Positions 11,745-22,682 are shown, counted from the first letter of the stretch. The stretch: DNA of 64,000 nucleotides from Cricetomys ansorgei (GCA_026225945.1 JAMJFZ010000320.1:14635501-14699500), one strand, 5' to 3'. Numbers and translations: made by a program. The notes: generated from the letters alone by a model not told the origin.

Positions 11745-11878
11745 TTTCAAGACAGGCTTTCTCTATATAGTGCTGGTTGTCCCGGAACTCACTCTGTAGA
11801 CCAGGCTGGCCTCAAACTCAGAGATTCACCTGCCTCTGCCTATTGAGTGCTAGGATTAAAGGTGTGAGCCACCACCTA
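11745..11878 (-). mobile_element. B1 SINE, minus strand
   Basis: 'caagacaggctttctctata', 'tcccggaactcactctgtag', 'accaggctggcctcaaactc' and 'aggattaaaggtgtgagcca' are clear. Confidence 0.92.
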
Positions 11879-12239
11879 TATATAATGATACTGTTTAATT
11901 ATTTTTATTAATATAAGAAAAACCCTTAATCTGTAAAGTGGTTATTCTATAATTTTATAAACAGAAATCTGAAAAGATAATACAAATTTTGCTAAAGGTT
12001 ACTTTTAGTTGAATTTACAGCATTTCAAATAAATGAAACCTTTGTAAGTAGTGACAAAAATGTCTAGTTGTTCTGTACACTAAATAAACTATTATATTTT
12101 AGCATTCCTAATGGCCGGCAAAAGTCTGACGCCATCATTAGAGTTTCTGTGAAATCCCAATATACACTTACCTAATAGACATAATACCAAAGTAGTGAAT
12201 AATGTCTACATAGCCCAGTGGGGGGGGGGGGTGACTTTT
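11879..12239. other. AT-rich, no feature
   Basis: AT-rich unique sequence ending in a G12 run near 12,220. No gene signal. Confidence 0.45.
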
Positions 12240-12432
12240 AGGACTGAAGAGATGGCTCAGCAGTTAAGAGCAGTAGCTGCTCTTCAAGAGGTCCTGAGTT
12301 CAATTCCCAGCACTCACATGGCAGCTCACAACTGTCTGCAACTACGGTTTTCTAGGATCCAATGCCCTGTTCTTGTGTGCAGATGGACGTGCAGACAAAA
12401 CATCCACATACATTAAATAAAATAAAAGGAAA
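12240..12432 (+). mobile_element. B2/B3 SINE
   Basis: 'ggactgaagagatggctcag', 'tcctgagttcaattcccagc', 'acatggcagctcacaactgt' and a terminal AAATAAAATAAAA. Confidence 0.9.
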
Positions 12433-12469
12433 TATGTGATTTTTAAATAATGTTCAGTCATCTTTTTAA

Positions 12470-12870
12470 ATAACTTTTTTAGGTTATAACTACATCATTT
12501 TCTCCTTCCTTTCTTTCCTCCAACCTTTCCCATGTACCCCTACCCCTTCCTCATTCAAATTCATAGCCCCTTTTTCTTAATTGTTATTACACGTGTGTGT
12601 GTGCGTGTGTGTGTGTGTGTGCGTGTTTGTGTGTGTGTGTGTGTATACATGGTGTGAGTATTCCTAAATATATAAATACAACCTGCCCAGTCTGTATAAT
12701 GCTACTTGTATACATATGTTTTCAGAGCTGACCATTTGGTATTGGAAAAACAATTGGTGTTTTCTTCCGTGCGGTAGACTATTCCACCCCCCTCTCAGTA
12801 TTCCTTGTTTGCAAGTCTATCTTGTCTAGAGTTGAGGACTTGTGAGTTTTTCCCCTTACATGTGTGCCTG
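12470..12870 (-). mobile_element. Rodent L1 (Lx-type) 3' UTR fragment, minus strand
   Basis: Reads as the antisense of the rodent L1 3' UTR. There is a pyrimidine-rich 'ctccttcctttctttcctcc' block and an embedded TG microsatellite, then 'aacctgcccagtctgtataa', 'gctgaccatttggtattgg' and 'ctctcagtattccttg'. Non-coding relic. Confidence 0.75.
12592..12645. repeat. (TG)n microsatellite within L1 3' UTR
   Basis: Alternating GT with a few C and T interruptions. Confidence 0.95.
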
Positions 12871-13072
12871 TCTTGTGTGTGCAGGTGCTCTTGGAGGCCA
12901 GCTGAAATTACAGTTGTGAACTGCCCAGTCTACATGTAAGTCTTGTGTTTGGTTGTGCTGTTGTTGTTGTTTTGATTTGGTTTGGTAGAACAAGGGCAGA
13001 CTTGAACAATTGTGAGAGATCCTGTGGCCTGCAGAACAAAGTATTTCCTATACGACCCCTGAAGAAAAAGTT

Positions 13073-13229
13073 TTCTGCAGGACATGGTGGTGCACATCTT
13101 CACAATTTTAGTCCTAGGACTAGGGAGACACAAACAGACAGATCTTGATGAGTTCAAGGCCACCGTAGCCTACAAAGCAAGTACAAGCCAGCCAGGGATA
13201 TATCATAAGACTCTGTCTTTAAAAAAAAG
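13073..13229 (+). mobile_element. B1 SINE, diverged
   Basis: 'caggacatggtggtgcacat', 'gatgagttcaaggccaccgt' and 'agactctgtctttaaaaaaa' are in order. Several substitutions and a small insertion are present. Confidence 0.8.
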
Positions 13230-13489
13230 TAAAAATGTTTACTGACCCTGGGGTAGGTAAGTTTTCTAAGTAAAGTTCTCTTCTAGATAAACAAAACCTG
13301 TCCCCTACTGTGTCGTCTCCTGTATGAAAGGATAGAAGGGAGTGGAGATACCTCAAAGGCACCAGTCATAATCTTGCATCTCCTACTGGCCAGAACTTAG
13401 TTGCATAGCCATCTACATAAGGTGATTGCTGCTTACCGTACCAGATTCATTACCTTCCAGACAAAACCCTGACTGGCAGAAGTATACAT

Positions 13490-13532
<43 letters not shown>
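13490..13532. repeat. (CA)n microsatellite
   Basis: About 21 uninterrupted CA units. Confidence 0.97.
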
Positions 13533-13533
<1 letters not shown>

Positions 13534-14106
13534 CTCCTTCTCCAGATAGTCCCATTTCCTTATATAATGTTGACCTACCCTCTATTCCTGGGGTAATCTT
13601 AAGTTATTTAAAGCAAATTCTGTCTCCTAGGGGACATTCAGCTGTTACAACTGAAGTTGGGAGGAGGGATGCTACCGAGCAGATGAGAGTGCTGCTAAAC
13701 ATCTCATACTGCATAAGCAGCTGCAGCACAAAGAGGTCAACAACATCAAAGCTGAAAACCTATTTAAAGCAAGGCTTCTTAGACTTTCTCAAATGTAACC
13801 TCCTTTGACCTCAGAAATTTCCATTCAACTACAAGTATATAACAGTATAAAACTGACATACAAATCAAACATTTGTATACAAAATGGATTATAAATCTTT
13901 ATAAATTTATTTCAAAACAATACTTTGGTATACATAATTTCACCATTTGTTAAAGATAAAAGCAGATTTACATTCTTATGAGATTGAATTGTTTGTTTTT
14001 ACATAAACAATTTAATCTTGGTTTATTATCTGATATTGCAGGACAGAGAGCACCTTCAGTTGCTTTCAGAGTTGACTGAAATTGAGCTGTATAGATCAAG
14101 ACTTTT
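13533..14106. other. No gene recognised
   Basis: Unique and AT-rich. The half from about 13,770 is reminiscent of a decayed non-autonomous DNA transposon, but I cannot name it. Confidence 0.35.
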
Positions 14107-14109
14107 CCT

Positions 14110-14169
<60 letters not shown>

Positions 14170-14258
14170 TTTCTCTCTCTCTCTCTCTTTCCTTCCTTCC
14201 TTCCTTCCTCCCTTCCTTCCTTCCTTCCTTCCTTCCTTCCTTCTTTCTTTTTTTCCCC
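14107..14258. repeat. Polypyrimidine tract (CTTT)n-(CT)n-(CCTT)n
   Basis: About 150 bp of pure pyrimidine: (CTTT)n, then (CT)n, then (CCTT)n, then T/C runs. It directly abuts the tail end of a minus-strand B1, so it probably grew from that B1's poly(A). Confidence 0.97.
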
Positions 14259-14398
14259 CCAGACAGGGTTTCTCTGTTGTAACTCTGGCTGTCCTGGAAC
14301 TCACTCTGTAGACCAGGCTGGCCTTGAACTCACAGAGATTTCCCATCTCTGCATCCCAAGTACTGGGATTAAAGGCATGCACTACCATCCCCAGGCTG
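14259..14398 (-). mobile_element. B1 SINE, minus strand
   Basis: Well-preserved reversed B1: 'agacagggtttctctgttgt', 'tggctgtcctggaactcact', 'accaggctggccttgaactc' and 'gggattaaaggcatgcact'. Confidence 0.95.
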
Positions 14399-14399
14399 A

Positions 14400-14500
14400 A
14401 ACTTTTTTAATAATATTTTATTAATAATTTGAGTTTCATACAATGTATCTCAACACCTTCTTTTCATTCCTCCCTCTTCCCCTCTCCCACTCCGTACCAT
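14400..14500 (-). mobile_element. Rodent L1 (Lx-type) 3'-end fragment, minus strand
   Basis: 'ttattaataatttgagtttc' and 'atacaatgtatctcaacacc', followed by a C/T-rich block, match the reversed terminal L1 3' UTR. Confidence 0.6.
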
Positions 14501-14531
14501 AAATAAATAGATAGATAGATAGATAGATAGA

Positions 14532-14570
<39 letters not shown>

Positions 14571-14572
14571 AA
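14501..14572. repeat. (GATA)n/(AAAT)n compound microsatellite
   Basis: ATAG units to about 14,531, then about ten AAAT units. Confidence 0.95.
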
Positions 14573-14733
14573 AGTAAGTCCAGTTAGTGTGGCAGAAGCA
14601 TGGAAAATAGGCAACACCATGGATCCTAGAGGCAGCAGGTTTCTCTGATGATGGACATTCTCCAGGCCCATACTAGCCCCAGATTAAGCATGACAAAGTT
14701 CCATCCAAAGTTGGGACTTACTGCCCAAGCCTG

Positions 14734-15075
14734 CAGGCACCCAGACATCACCCAGGTACCTGGACACCAAGCAGGCACCCTGATATTCTGCAAACACCAG
14801 GGCATCCTGCAGGCCCTCAGACCTCCCTTAGGCACCCAGACATCCTGCAGGCACCAAGACCTCCTGTAGGAACCAGAGCATCTCAGAGATGCCCAGGCCT
14901 CACATAGGCACTCAGCTACCCTGCAGACACACAGACATCACTCAAGTTCCCAATCTTCCCATAGACACCCAGCCATCGTGCAGGCACCTGACCATCTCTC
15001 AGGCACCGGGACCTCCCACAAGCACCAGGGCATTCTACTGGCATCCAGTCACCCCACAGGCACCAGATATCCCTG
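14734..15075 (+). repeat. 19-bp minisatellite, 18 units with no length change
   Basis: Units follow the pattern CAGGCACCcagaCaTCctg. Eighteen consecutive 19-bp units fit exactly between 14,734 and 15,075 without an insertion or deletion, although individual units differ at many sites. Because 19 is not a multiple of 3, the frame rotates at each unit, so the open frames here are by-products. A B1 remnant follows immediately. Confidence 0.9.
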
Positions 15076-15079
15076 TGAT

Positions 15080-15152
15080 ATTTCTGTGAGCTCAGGGCCA
15101 GTTTAGTCCACATAGCAAGGTCAGGCCATGGTGGCTACAGAGTGAGACCCTG
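15080..15152 (+). mobile_element. B1 3' remnant
   Basis: 'tctgtgagctcagggccagt', 'tccacatagcaaggtca' and 'ctacagagtgagaccctg' match the B1 3' half. The 5' half is missing, replaced by the minisatellite. Confidence 0.6.
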
Positions 15153-15290
15153 AGATGGCTCAATAATTTTCAAAACACTTGCAGGTCATTCCTAGCTCCC
15201 ATAGTTGTTCACAACCACCCTCAACTCTAGTTCCAGAGGATCCGATGACCTCTTCTGGCTTTGATATGTCTAGAAAAATAAGTCGTTTTC
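15153..15290 (+). mobile_element. B3 SINE, diverged
   Basis: 'gagatggctcaataatttt', 'agctcccatagttgttcaca', 'actctagttccagaggatcc' and 'gacctcttctggctt'. Confidence 0.75.
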
Positions 15291-16040
15291 CTATACTCGA
15301 TTCCTTAAGGTAAAAAAAATCAAGAAACTCATTCTCAGTACTCAGCACATATCCTTGTGCACAGCTTTTTAATTTTATCTGATTAAGTATTGATTCTAAG
15401 GAATAATTTTAATTTGGATTGCTAATGTGTTGGTTCAGTTTTTAAGAGGTATGGTTGGCGATGGAGCGCCTACTTGTTGGTGTGAGAATAAGGTAAAGTC
15501 AAAATGCAATGCACAATGCACTCCATCCTGTTTCTCAGCAGTCTCACATACGATTGAGTACGTGCATTTGGCATACTTTTACATGGCATTTAATAAGAGG
15601 AACAGACACAGATTAAACTGAAAATCACTAACCCAGACGAAAAGATAAAAAGGTGAAAAGGAAAGAGGGAGAAACCTGGAAAATCATGGAGGATGTCTGT
15701 TCTCTTTATAATGATTGAACACTGAACCTTAAACTGAGCATTAGAAATGAACTGAACACAAAATCACTGGTCATCTGCCAAATCTCTGATTATCTGCCCA
15801 TAGACTCATCCTTTCCACTACTCAGACACACCCACAAGAAAATAACTTCTGCTTGGTGGATCCATCCACCACATTATCCTCACTGTGCCTTGAAGCTAAA
15901 ATTGACTCTCTAGGCATTCCTAAGGAGGCATGTTGGCCAGAGTTCCTTAATTCTAGTTATTTCCCTGTGACCTATCTTCCTGCTACTTTAGAGAATGAAG
16001 CTACAGTGGTATGTCCTGAACTAAAGCCTCCCAAGGAGTG
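15291..16040. other. No recognised feature
   Basis: About 750 bases of unique-looking sequence with short open frames only. Confidence 0.45.
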
Positions 16041-16044
16041 AGGT

Positions 16045-16151
16045 TTGTTTTCTTTCTTCCTTCTTTCTTTCATTCTTCCTTCCTTCCCTCCTTCCATTCT
16101 TTTCTTTCTTCCTTCCTTCCCTCCTTCCATTCTTTTCTTTCTTTCTTTCTT

Positions 16152-16222
<71 letters not shown>
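16045..16222. repeat. Polypyrimidine tract (CTTC)n-(CTTT)n-(CT)n
   Basis: An almost pure pyrimidine strand with a central run of about 28 CT units and a duplicated 'ccttccctccttccattctt' block at the 5' side. Confidence 0.95.
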
Positions 16223-16374
16223 AAGAAGATTTAGATGGAGAATCTTGTGAGACAAGGTCTTACCTGCCTGGATTATGGAAAACATAATGCCCAGTTCTGG
16301 CATTCAAACCTTCTGAAACTTCTGTCCTAAAGTTTCAACAGCTAGCACATTTCCAAGCAGAAAACTATTTTAAG

Positions 16375-16560
16375 GATGAGCCAGATGGCTCATCAGGTGA
16401 AGGCACTATCAAGCCTGATGACACTAGTTCAATCTCTCAACTCACATGGTAGGAGAAACTGAGCCCCATAAGTTGTCTTTTGTCCTCCCTGTACCATAGC
16501 ACATGACTTCACACATATACATATATAAATATTCATACGTGTACACACACACACAAATGA
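16375..16560 (+). mobile_element. B4-family SINE (RSINE1-like)
   Basis: 'gagccagatggctcatcagg', 'caagcctgatgacactagtt', 'caactcacatggtaggagaa' and a CA-rich tail. Confidence 0.75.
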
Positions 16561-16574
16561 AATGTTATTTAAAA

Positions 16575-16712
16575 AAGTTTTTGGTTTTTCCAGATAGAGT
16601 TTCTCTGTTGTAATTCTGGTTGTCCTAGAACTCACTCTACAGACCAGGTTGGTCTTGAACTCACAGAGATCTGCTTGCCTCTGCCTCCCGAGTGCTGGGG
16701 TTAAAGGCATAT
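16575..16712 (-). mobile_element. B1 SINE, minus strand
   Basis: 'gatagagtttctctgttgta', 'tgtcctagaactcactctac', 'ggtcttgaactcacagagat' and 'gctggggttaaaggcata'. Confidence 0.93.
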
Positions 16713-16789
16713 AATTAAAATTTTAAAACCAATAATTATGAAAGCTATTTTTAAAGTCGTGTATAGATTCTTTAAAGAGTAGGTTGATG

Positions 16790-17120
16790 GGGCTAGTGAG
16801 TAGCTCAGTGGCTAAAGTGATTGCCTCAAAACAGTGAAGACTAGAGTTCAGATCCCCACACATTATGTAAATGCTGGGTGGGTATGGTAGCCAGCCTATA
16901 AGTCCAGCCTCAGAAGCAGAGATAAGAGTTCCCCAGAGCAAGTTAGATAATGAAATTAGACATATCAGAGAGGTCTGGGTTTGACTGAGAGACCCTGCCT
17001 CAATGAATAAGATTGGGCCTCCAAATGCACATGCATACACAGCCACACATGAGTGCCCACACATATGCAGGCAAGTATCCCTACTACACACACACTAAAA
17101 TGGAAAAACATAAATAAATT
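16790..17120 (+). mobile_element. B4-family SINE (RSINE1/B4A-like), long copy
   Basis: tRNA-like head 'ctagtgagtagctcagtggc', B1-like centre 'tgctgggtgggtatggtagc' and 'gagagaccctgcctcaatg', then a CA-rich tail with 'cacacatgagtgcccacaca'. Confidence 0.75.
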
Positions 17121-17141
17121 GTAGGAGAAATGCACACCACA

Positions 17142-17288
17142 GAAAGTGTGCATAGTTAGCATGTGCCTGATAATCCCAGCACTTGAGAGGTAGAGGCCAG
17201 AGAATCAGAAGTCAAAGGTCATCCTTGGCAAAGTTCAAAGCCCAGATGAGATATTGGGATACATAAGACCCTTTCTCAAGAAAATTAT
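17142..17288 (+). mobile_element. B1/B4-like SINE, diverged
   Basis: 'gataatcccagcacttgaga', 'gaatcagaagtcaaaggtca' and 'cataagaccctttctcaaga'. Confidence 0.7.
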
Positions 17289-17469
17289 CATTCAGTTATG
17301 ACTTGGATCATGAATTATACAAATACAATTTAAATGAGCTTAAGCAAAGGAGCAAATCCCTTGCCTATCTAAGAAGCTCTAGTTCAGGGGCCAGATCAAT
17401 ATTAGAACTTTTCATTTTCTCTGTGTCTCCACTCTGTTCCAGTGTATTACTTCTCTTTTAAAAGGAAAT

Positions 17470-17622
17470 GGGCTCAGGAGCTGTAGAAATGGTTCAGTGT
17501 TTAAGAGCACCTATTGCTCTTACGAAGGACTTGAGTTAGTTCCTAGCACCCAAGTCAGAAGGTTATAACTCTGGTTTGGCTTTGGTCTCCTATGACGCTG
17601 CACTCACATGCACAGTATTTTT
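17470..17622 (+). mobile_element. B3 SINE, truncated 3' by L1 sequence
   Basis: 'aggagctgtagaaatggttc', 'aagagcacctattgctctta' and 'ttagttcctagcacccaag'. The copy stops where the L1 tract begins. Confidence 0.75.
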
Positions 17623-18090
17623 TTTTATTTATTCTTCTCTCATACAGTATCTTAACCACAGCTTTCCCTTCCCTCCTCTTCTCCCAGCACCTCCCCAGCC
17701 TCCCCTCTCCCCCAGATCCACTACTCCTCTGTTTCCCTTCAGACAAGAACAAGCCTCCCAAGGGTAACAGCAGAACATAGCACAACAGGATATAATAGAA
17801 CTAGGCACAACCCCTCATATCAAGACTGGATGAGGCAACCCAGTAGGAGGAAAAGGATACCAAGAGAAGACAAAAGAGTCAGGGACCCCACACACACTCC
17901 CACTGTTAGGAGTCCTACAAGAACACCAAGCTAACAACCAATACAAATATGCAGAGGACCTAGTGCAGACCCATGTAGGTTCCCTGACTACCGCTTCAGT
18001 CTCTGTGAGCCACTATGAGCCCTGCTTTGTTTATTCTGTGGGCCATGTTTTCCTGGTGTCTTTGACTCCTCTGGCCACAATGAAATATTT
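17623..18090 (-). mobile_element. Rodent L1 (Lx-type) 3' UTR, minus strand
   Basis: Begins with a reversed poly(A) (T-rich) and a C-rich block. It continues with 'agaactaggcacaacccctc', 'ggatgaggcaacccagtagg', 'ctcccactgttaggagtcct' and 'tcagtctctgtgagccac', the familiar antisense of the rodent L1 3' region. No intact coding. Confidence 0.85.
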
Positions 18091-18104
18091 TTAAAGGGAG
18101 GGGG

Positions 18105-18310
18105 GCTCTGGAGAGATGGTTCAGTGGTTAAGATCACTTCCTATTATTGCAGAGGATCTGGGCTCAAGTCCCAATACCCACGTTACAGCTCACAAACAAC
18201 TGTAACTTCAGTTCAAGGAGAGCCAATGTCCTCTTCTGACCTTTCTTGCAAACATGTGGTGCATATGCATACATATAGGCAAACCAATCATAAAATAAAA
18301 TTACTAAATC
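18105..18310 (+). mobile_element. B3 SINE
   Basis: 'tctggagagatggttcagtg', 'gatctgggctcaagtcccaa' and 'cctcttctgacctttcttgc', with an AATAAAAT tail. First of a head-to-tail pair. Confidence 0.92.
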
Positions 18311-18500
18311 TGGGGCTGGAGAGATGGCTCAGTGGTTAAGAGCACTGACTGCTCTTTCATAGGACCCAGGTTCAATTCCCAGCACCAACACGGCACCCAC
18401 AACAGACTGTAACTTCTATTTCAGGGGTCATGGATCATACAGATCTATACACAGGCAAAACACCAATATCTCTAAAAAATAAAAGTCAAGTATTAAAAAA
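18311..18500 (+). mobile_element. B2/B3 SINE, near-consensus head
   Basis: The first 45 bases match the consensus closely ('ggggctggagagatggctca', 'gttaagagcactgactgctc'). The 3' part is shortened and ends in AAATAAAAG. Directly follows another B3 in the same orientation. Confidence 0.92.
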
Positions 18501-20160
18501 TGACTAAATCTAATAAAAATTTTAAGAGAGTAGCTTTAAAAAAAAAGATGGACTTTGTATGGCTGGGGAAGAATAAAATATATGATTGCGTGTGGTATCT
18601 GAATGTAGCAACTTCTGCAGCAGAGGTCCTATACAATCACCATCTACCACTTTAGTCTTTGATGGATCCTGCTGGTACCAGTGCTCACACCTAGATCAGT
18701 CTTGTGTCTGAACAACGGAGGTCCATGCCTGTCCAAGCCTGATTCGTATGCTGTTACGGTTATGGAGCAAGTGGGACGTGGGAATCGGAATCGTGAGAGT
18801 TAGATGTAGAAGAGCAGTGCCTCCTAAAAAGGGGGGGTGTCCCTGAAGACAACAGGAGTCCCCTGTGGTAGTAAAGCAGATAAATAGGTAATTCACTGCA
18901 CCCTCAAAAGAGTCTAGGTGTGCATTTAAGGAGCCTGTGACAACTGGTACTTTTCCAATTTAGAAGACTCAGGTGGGAGGAGAAACATTGGCATTTTACC
19001 CTGGAACCAGTGACCTTGCACCATGGGAATTTGTGCTTTGTGAGTCTTACAGCTTGCCTGCCCCGTAGGTCAACTCTTCTATTTTTGTTGTTACCTTAGA
19101 TAGCATGCTTGGCTTTGAGATTTTCTGACTAGTCTTCTGTAAGACAGGATAGTTGGTCCCTAATATGGCATGAAGCTTTCTCTTAAGCACTTTGAAAATC
19201 CTGGGAAGACCGAGGTTACAGCATATGCTCCAGTGAGCCTGGTAGCATTACTCATGATGACTCTCGGCTATGTTTGGAACTCTTTCTGAAGTGAATAAAC
19301 AGATGGCCAGCCACAGCTAAAATTGAAAGTAGTTTGAAAAATGCTGAGAATAAATTTCTTTAATATTCTCTTTACTTAAAGATCCTTCAGAAATGACTAG
19401 ACATTTAGGAAGCCTGTTCCTTCTGGAATGAACTGAGCTCAAGGAGAACAGATGTGCTCTTGTGAATCTAAAGTGATGTGAAAACAGAATTACTGGTTCT
19501 GTAACCCTATCATAAAATTCTTGAGGCGTAATTAATTGATGATGAATACCTCAAAAACATTCTGAGCCAAGACTCTACCAATAAAGAACTTTTTTATTAG
19601 CTCCCTAATAGCTCGTGTAGTCCCAAGAAACGCACAGGAATGGGCATGCTATGTCTTAGGAAGGGTCCCACTTAGTAGTATGCCTGAGGTACAAACAGCA
19701 ACGTGGGGGGAAGTCAAATTCTAGGATTCTGTGTCTTAGAAACTATACCAGTAGGGTTTTCTGAAGGCCAAGAAGGACAGTGAATCAGCTGGGACAGCTG
19801 TGAGGGTGCTGAAGGAAATAATGAAGTAGAAGTAGCTAGAAAGTAGCCACATGGCCCAGCCGGGAGCAGGATGAGCAAATAGGAAGGCAAACATCAGGAT
19901 TCAGGATGAAGTCATGAAGTTATAGAGCTAAGAGCAAGGAAGAGAATAAAAATGAAATAAAAGCAACCAGTCAAACTAGCTCCAGAAATAAGTTTAATTA
20001 GACTAACATAAGACTACAGGAAGATGCTGAATGGCATCAGAACGAAGTAGACCCTACTCTTCACAATATAGTTTATATCTTGTGGAAATTATCTTGTTTA
20101 ACTAATATACTTTACAGAAGGTGGGAGGGGAGATCTCAGAGAGGGTGTGTCAATGGTGCC
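18501..20160. other. No recognised gene or repeat
   Basis: About 1.65 kb with no SINE, LINE or exon that I recognise, unusually free of young repeats for this window. Contains stop codons in all frames at short intervals. Confidence 0.45.
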
Positions 20161-20164
20161 TCTT

Positions 20165-20640
20165 GCTATTTAACAAATTACTCCAAAATGTACTGGCTTA
20201 TAAATGATTTGCTCACAGTTCTGTAATTTGGGCAGGGTTTGGCAAGAATGGCTTGACACCACTCCACGTGGCAGCAGCTGGGATGATGCAGCTCTGACTT
20301 CAGGGTTTTTTCCCAAAATGGCCTTACTCAGCCCAGGCAAGCTGGGGCTAGTGTCACTTGGAAGATCAGCTAGGGCCATTGGCCAAGGATTTAGTTCTTT
20401 TCCACATGGCCTCTACATGTGTCTGGGTTGGGCTTGTAGAGAGGCCATGTGGAGAACAACTGTTCACAGCATGGCAAGCGTGGGACAAATATATTACATT
20501 GCACGCAGCTGGTTTCCCCCAAGACGCTAATGGGTCTCCATGAGGTTTAAGCCTGGAACCAACAACACTGTCAATTCCTCTGATTTCTATTGGTTAAAAT
20601 AGGTCCCAGGGCAACCAGATTTGAGGCGGGGGGAACTAAC
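20165..20640. mobile_element. Ancient mammal-wide LTR-like repeat (MLT1/MaLR type, tentative)
   Basis: 'aacaaattactccaaaatgt', 'ctggcttataaatgattt', 'gctcacagttctgtaatttg' and later 'ctgatttctattggttaaaa' follow the layout of a family also common in other mammals. Strong decay. The name is from memory and the element orientation is uncertain. Confidence 0.5.
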
Positions 20641-21075
20641 AGTAGCATACAATTGCTATAAATATCAAAAGGGATGTTCAGTTGACCACAGAGAAGAGCC
20701 GATATGTACAACATTAATTACATGTTACAATCAATGAGGAGGAATTTTATTATATTGTGACTTTGGAATATAAAGAGAAAAGGAGAAAACAGAAAATAAG
20801 CAAACTAGAAAAATAATGACCCTATTGTTAAGATAAAGATTATATTCAAATCTCAGCTATACAAAACAACCTAAGATAAAATTTATTGTAGATAAAATAA
20901 AGGAGAGCAGTAATAAGAATGAGAAGAAAAGAAAGCAAAAAAACATGGAACATTTTGAAAAATAAAATTAGATAGCCTGGAAGAGGGAGGGCTAGAAAAT
21001 GAACTCATAAAGATCCCAAAGCTTATGCTGCATGTGAATCTGCTCCACTAATTCTACCCTTCAAAAACACAAAAG
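20641..21075. other. AT/purine-rich, no feature
   Basis: Purine-rich, gene-free. No family recognised. Confidence 0.45.
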
Positions 21076-21258
21076 AGGGGCTGGAGGGACGGCTCAGCGG
21101 TTTAGAGCACAGACTGCTCTTCCAGATTCCCAGCACCCACATGGCAGCTCACAACTGTCTGTAACTACAGCTCCAGGGATCCAAAACCCACTCACAGACA
21201 TACACACTGGAAAAACATCAATTCACGTAAAATAAAAATGAAATAAATCATTTAAAAA
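21076..21258 (+). mobile_element. B2/B3 SINE
   Basis: 'ggggctggagggacggctca', 'gattcccagcacccacatgg' and 'tgtctgtaactacagctcca', with a tail ending AAATAAATC. A short deletion follows 'gctcttccag'. Confidence 0.92.
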
Positions 21259-21519
21259 GAACAGAAAAGAGAAATATCTGTTGAAGTTGATCATGTAACG
21301 TGTGGGCTGAAAGAATTTCCTGGAATATAGGAGGAAAGTGAAAAATAAAAGTGTCTTTCTAAAAAGCCTTTAGAAGTTGTGGACAAAACGTCTAGGGAAG
21401 TTTCCCCTGCCGGTGCGAGAAGGAGACCTCCTAGGTCTCCCCTGGGGAGTGCTCCACAGTGCCAGACATCTGTGCGGGCATCGCCCCCGCTCCTTTTATG
21501 TCCCTGACCTTGTCACTGT

Positions 21520-21600
21520 CCTGCCTACCTTCCTGAGGGCGAGGATCACATCACGATCTGCCTATCTCAGAGCCTAGAATTTGCTCTTGATAGTATGTTG
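21520..21600 (+). mobile_element. Possible L2 3'-end fragment
   Basis: 'cctgagggcgaggatcacat' and 'tctcagagcctagaatttgc' resemble the L2 3' end. Short and weak. Confidence 0.3.
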
Positions 21601-21859
21601 GCAACAACAACAAGAACAAAATCTAAATACCTCTGCCCATGCTAACCGAATGCTCAACAAAGCTCAACTGCCTGTGTATCTCATTCTGTGCTAGATACTA
21701 TATATTTATACAAGGAGATAGCGTGACCAAGAAAATATGATTTCTATCTTCATAAAACTGTGTGTGTGTGTGTGTGCATCATATATAGAGAGGGGGAAAT
21801 ATGGTAGGAATATTCAGTGGGAAGAAAACTATGGGGATGATATAAAAATAATTAAAAAG

Positions 21860-22020
21860 GGGAGGTGAGAGATATTTTAGTGGTCAAGAGGACCAGGCTT
21901 TATTCCCAGCAGCCACGTGGTGGCTCACAACTATCTGCAACTCTGGTTCTGAGGCTCTTCGCATACCCAGCATGCATGTGGTGCACAGACATATAGGCAG
22001 GCAAAATTCTCAGAAAAGTT
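21860..22020 (+). mobile_element. B3 SINE, head deleted internally
   Basis: 'attcccagcagccacgtggt', 'ggctcacaactatctgcaac' and 'catgtggtgcacagacatat'. Confidence 0.85.
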
Positions 22021-22050
22021 TTATTTTAAATTAAGAGATTGAAGAGAAAG

Positions 22051-22200
22051 TAGCCATGCATGGGGGCACACACTTTTAATCCCTGCACTTAGGAGGCAGA
22101 GATAGGCAGATCTCTATGGGTTCAAAGTCAACTTGGTATACATAGCAAGTTCCAGGCCATCCAAGGTTACATAGCAAGACCTTGTTGCAAAAAATAAAAC
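22051..22200 (+). mobile_element. B1 SINE
   Basis: 'cacacttttaatccctgcac', 'ggaggcagagataggcagat' and 'gcaagttccaggccatccaa', with an AAAATAAAAC tail. First of two tandem B1 copies. Confidence 0.92.
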
Positions 22201-22365
22201 AAGCTGGGCATAGTGACTCACACCTTTAATCCTCCTACTCGGGAGACAAAAGCAGGAGGATCTCTGTGAATTTGAGGCTAGTCCAGTCTACACAGTGAGT
22301 TCCAGGACAGCCAGGGTCACATGGAGACCCTGTCTCAAAAGAACTAAAAAACAAAAACAAAACAG
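22201..22365 (+). mobile_element. B1 SINE, tandem with the previous
   Basis: 'aagctgggcatagtgactca', 'gtgagttccaggacagccag' and 'gagaccctgtctcaaaag', with an A-rich tail. Confidence 0.94.
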
Positions 22366-22579
22366 AAAAGCTAATGGATTTAGAGAGACAAGGGAATGAT
22401 TCTGAGTTGGCTCTTGAGATAGACTGGCTGCAAGATTCTAGCAACTCCAAGTACTGTTTTTGATCAGTAAATGAGTTTATAATCAGTTCCAGGCAGTATT
22501 CTTGCTATCACCTTTCCTGCTACTCCAGCAGTGTACTCCACAAACCTTTTTCTTTCTAGAAAAATAAAGTGCAGTCATA

Positions 22580-22680
22580 CTTGCCTGTACTTCTTAAAGT
22601 TGGGAGGTACAGGTTCAGGAGGTTCAGGAGCTCACAGTTATTCTTAGTTACATAGTTTGAAAGCAGTTTGGGCTACATGT
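22580..22680 (+). mobile_element. B1/B4 remnant
   Basis: 'tgcctgtacttcttaaagtt' and 'gtttgggctacatgtgac' suggest an old B1-type copy with a small 'caggttcaggaggtt' duplication. A TG microsatellite sits at its tail. Confidence 0.45.
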
Positions 22681-22682
22681 GA

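Noticed and set aside
14018..14388. Open frames on both strands over the CTTT tract
   Set aside because: Leu/Ser/Phe or Lys/Glu/Arg low-complexity frames from a microsatellite and adjacent B1.
14648..15089. Repetitive plus-strand open frames rich in Thr/Gln/His/Pro
   Set aside because: By-product of the 19-bp minisatellite. The frame rotates every unit, and no start or splice evidence exists.
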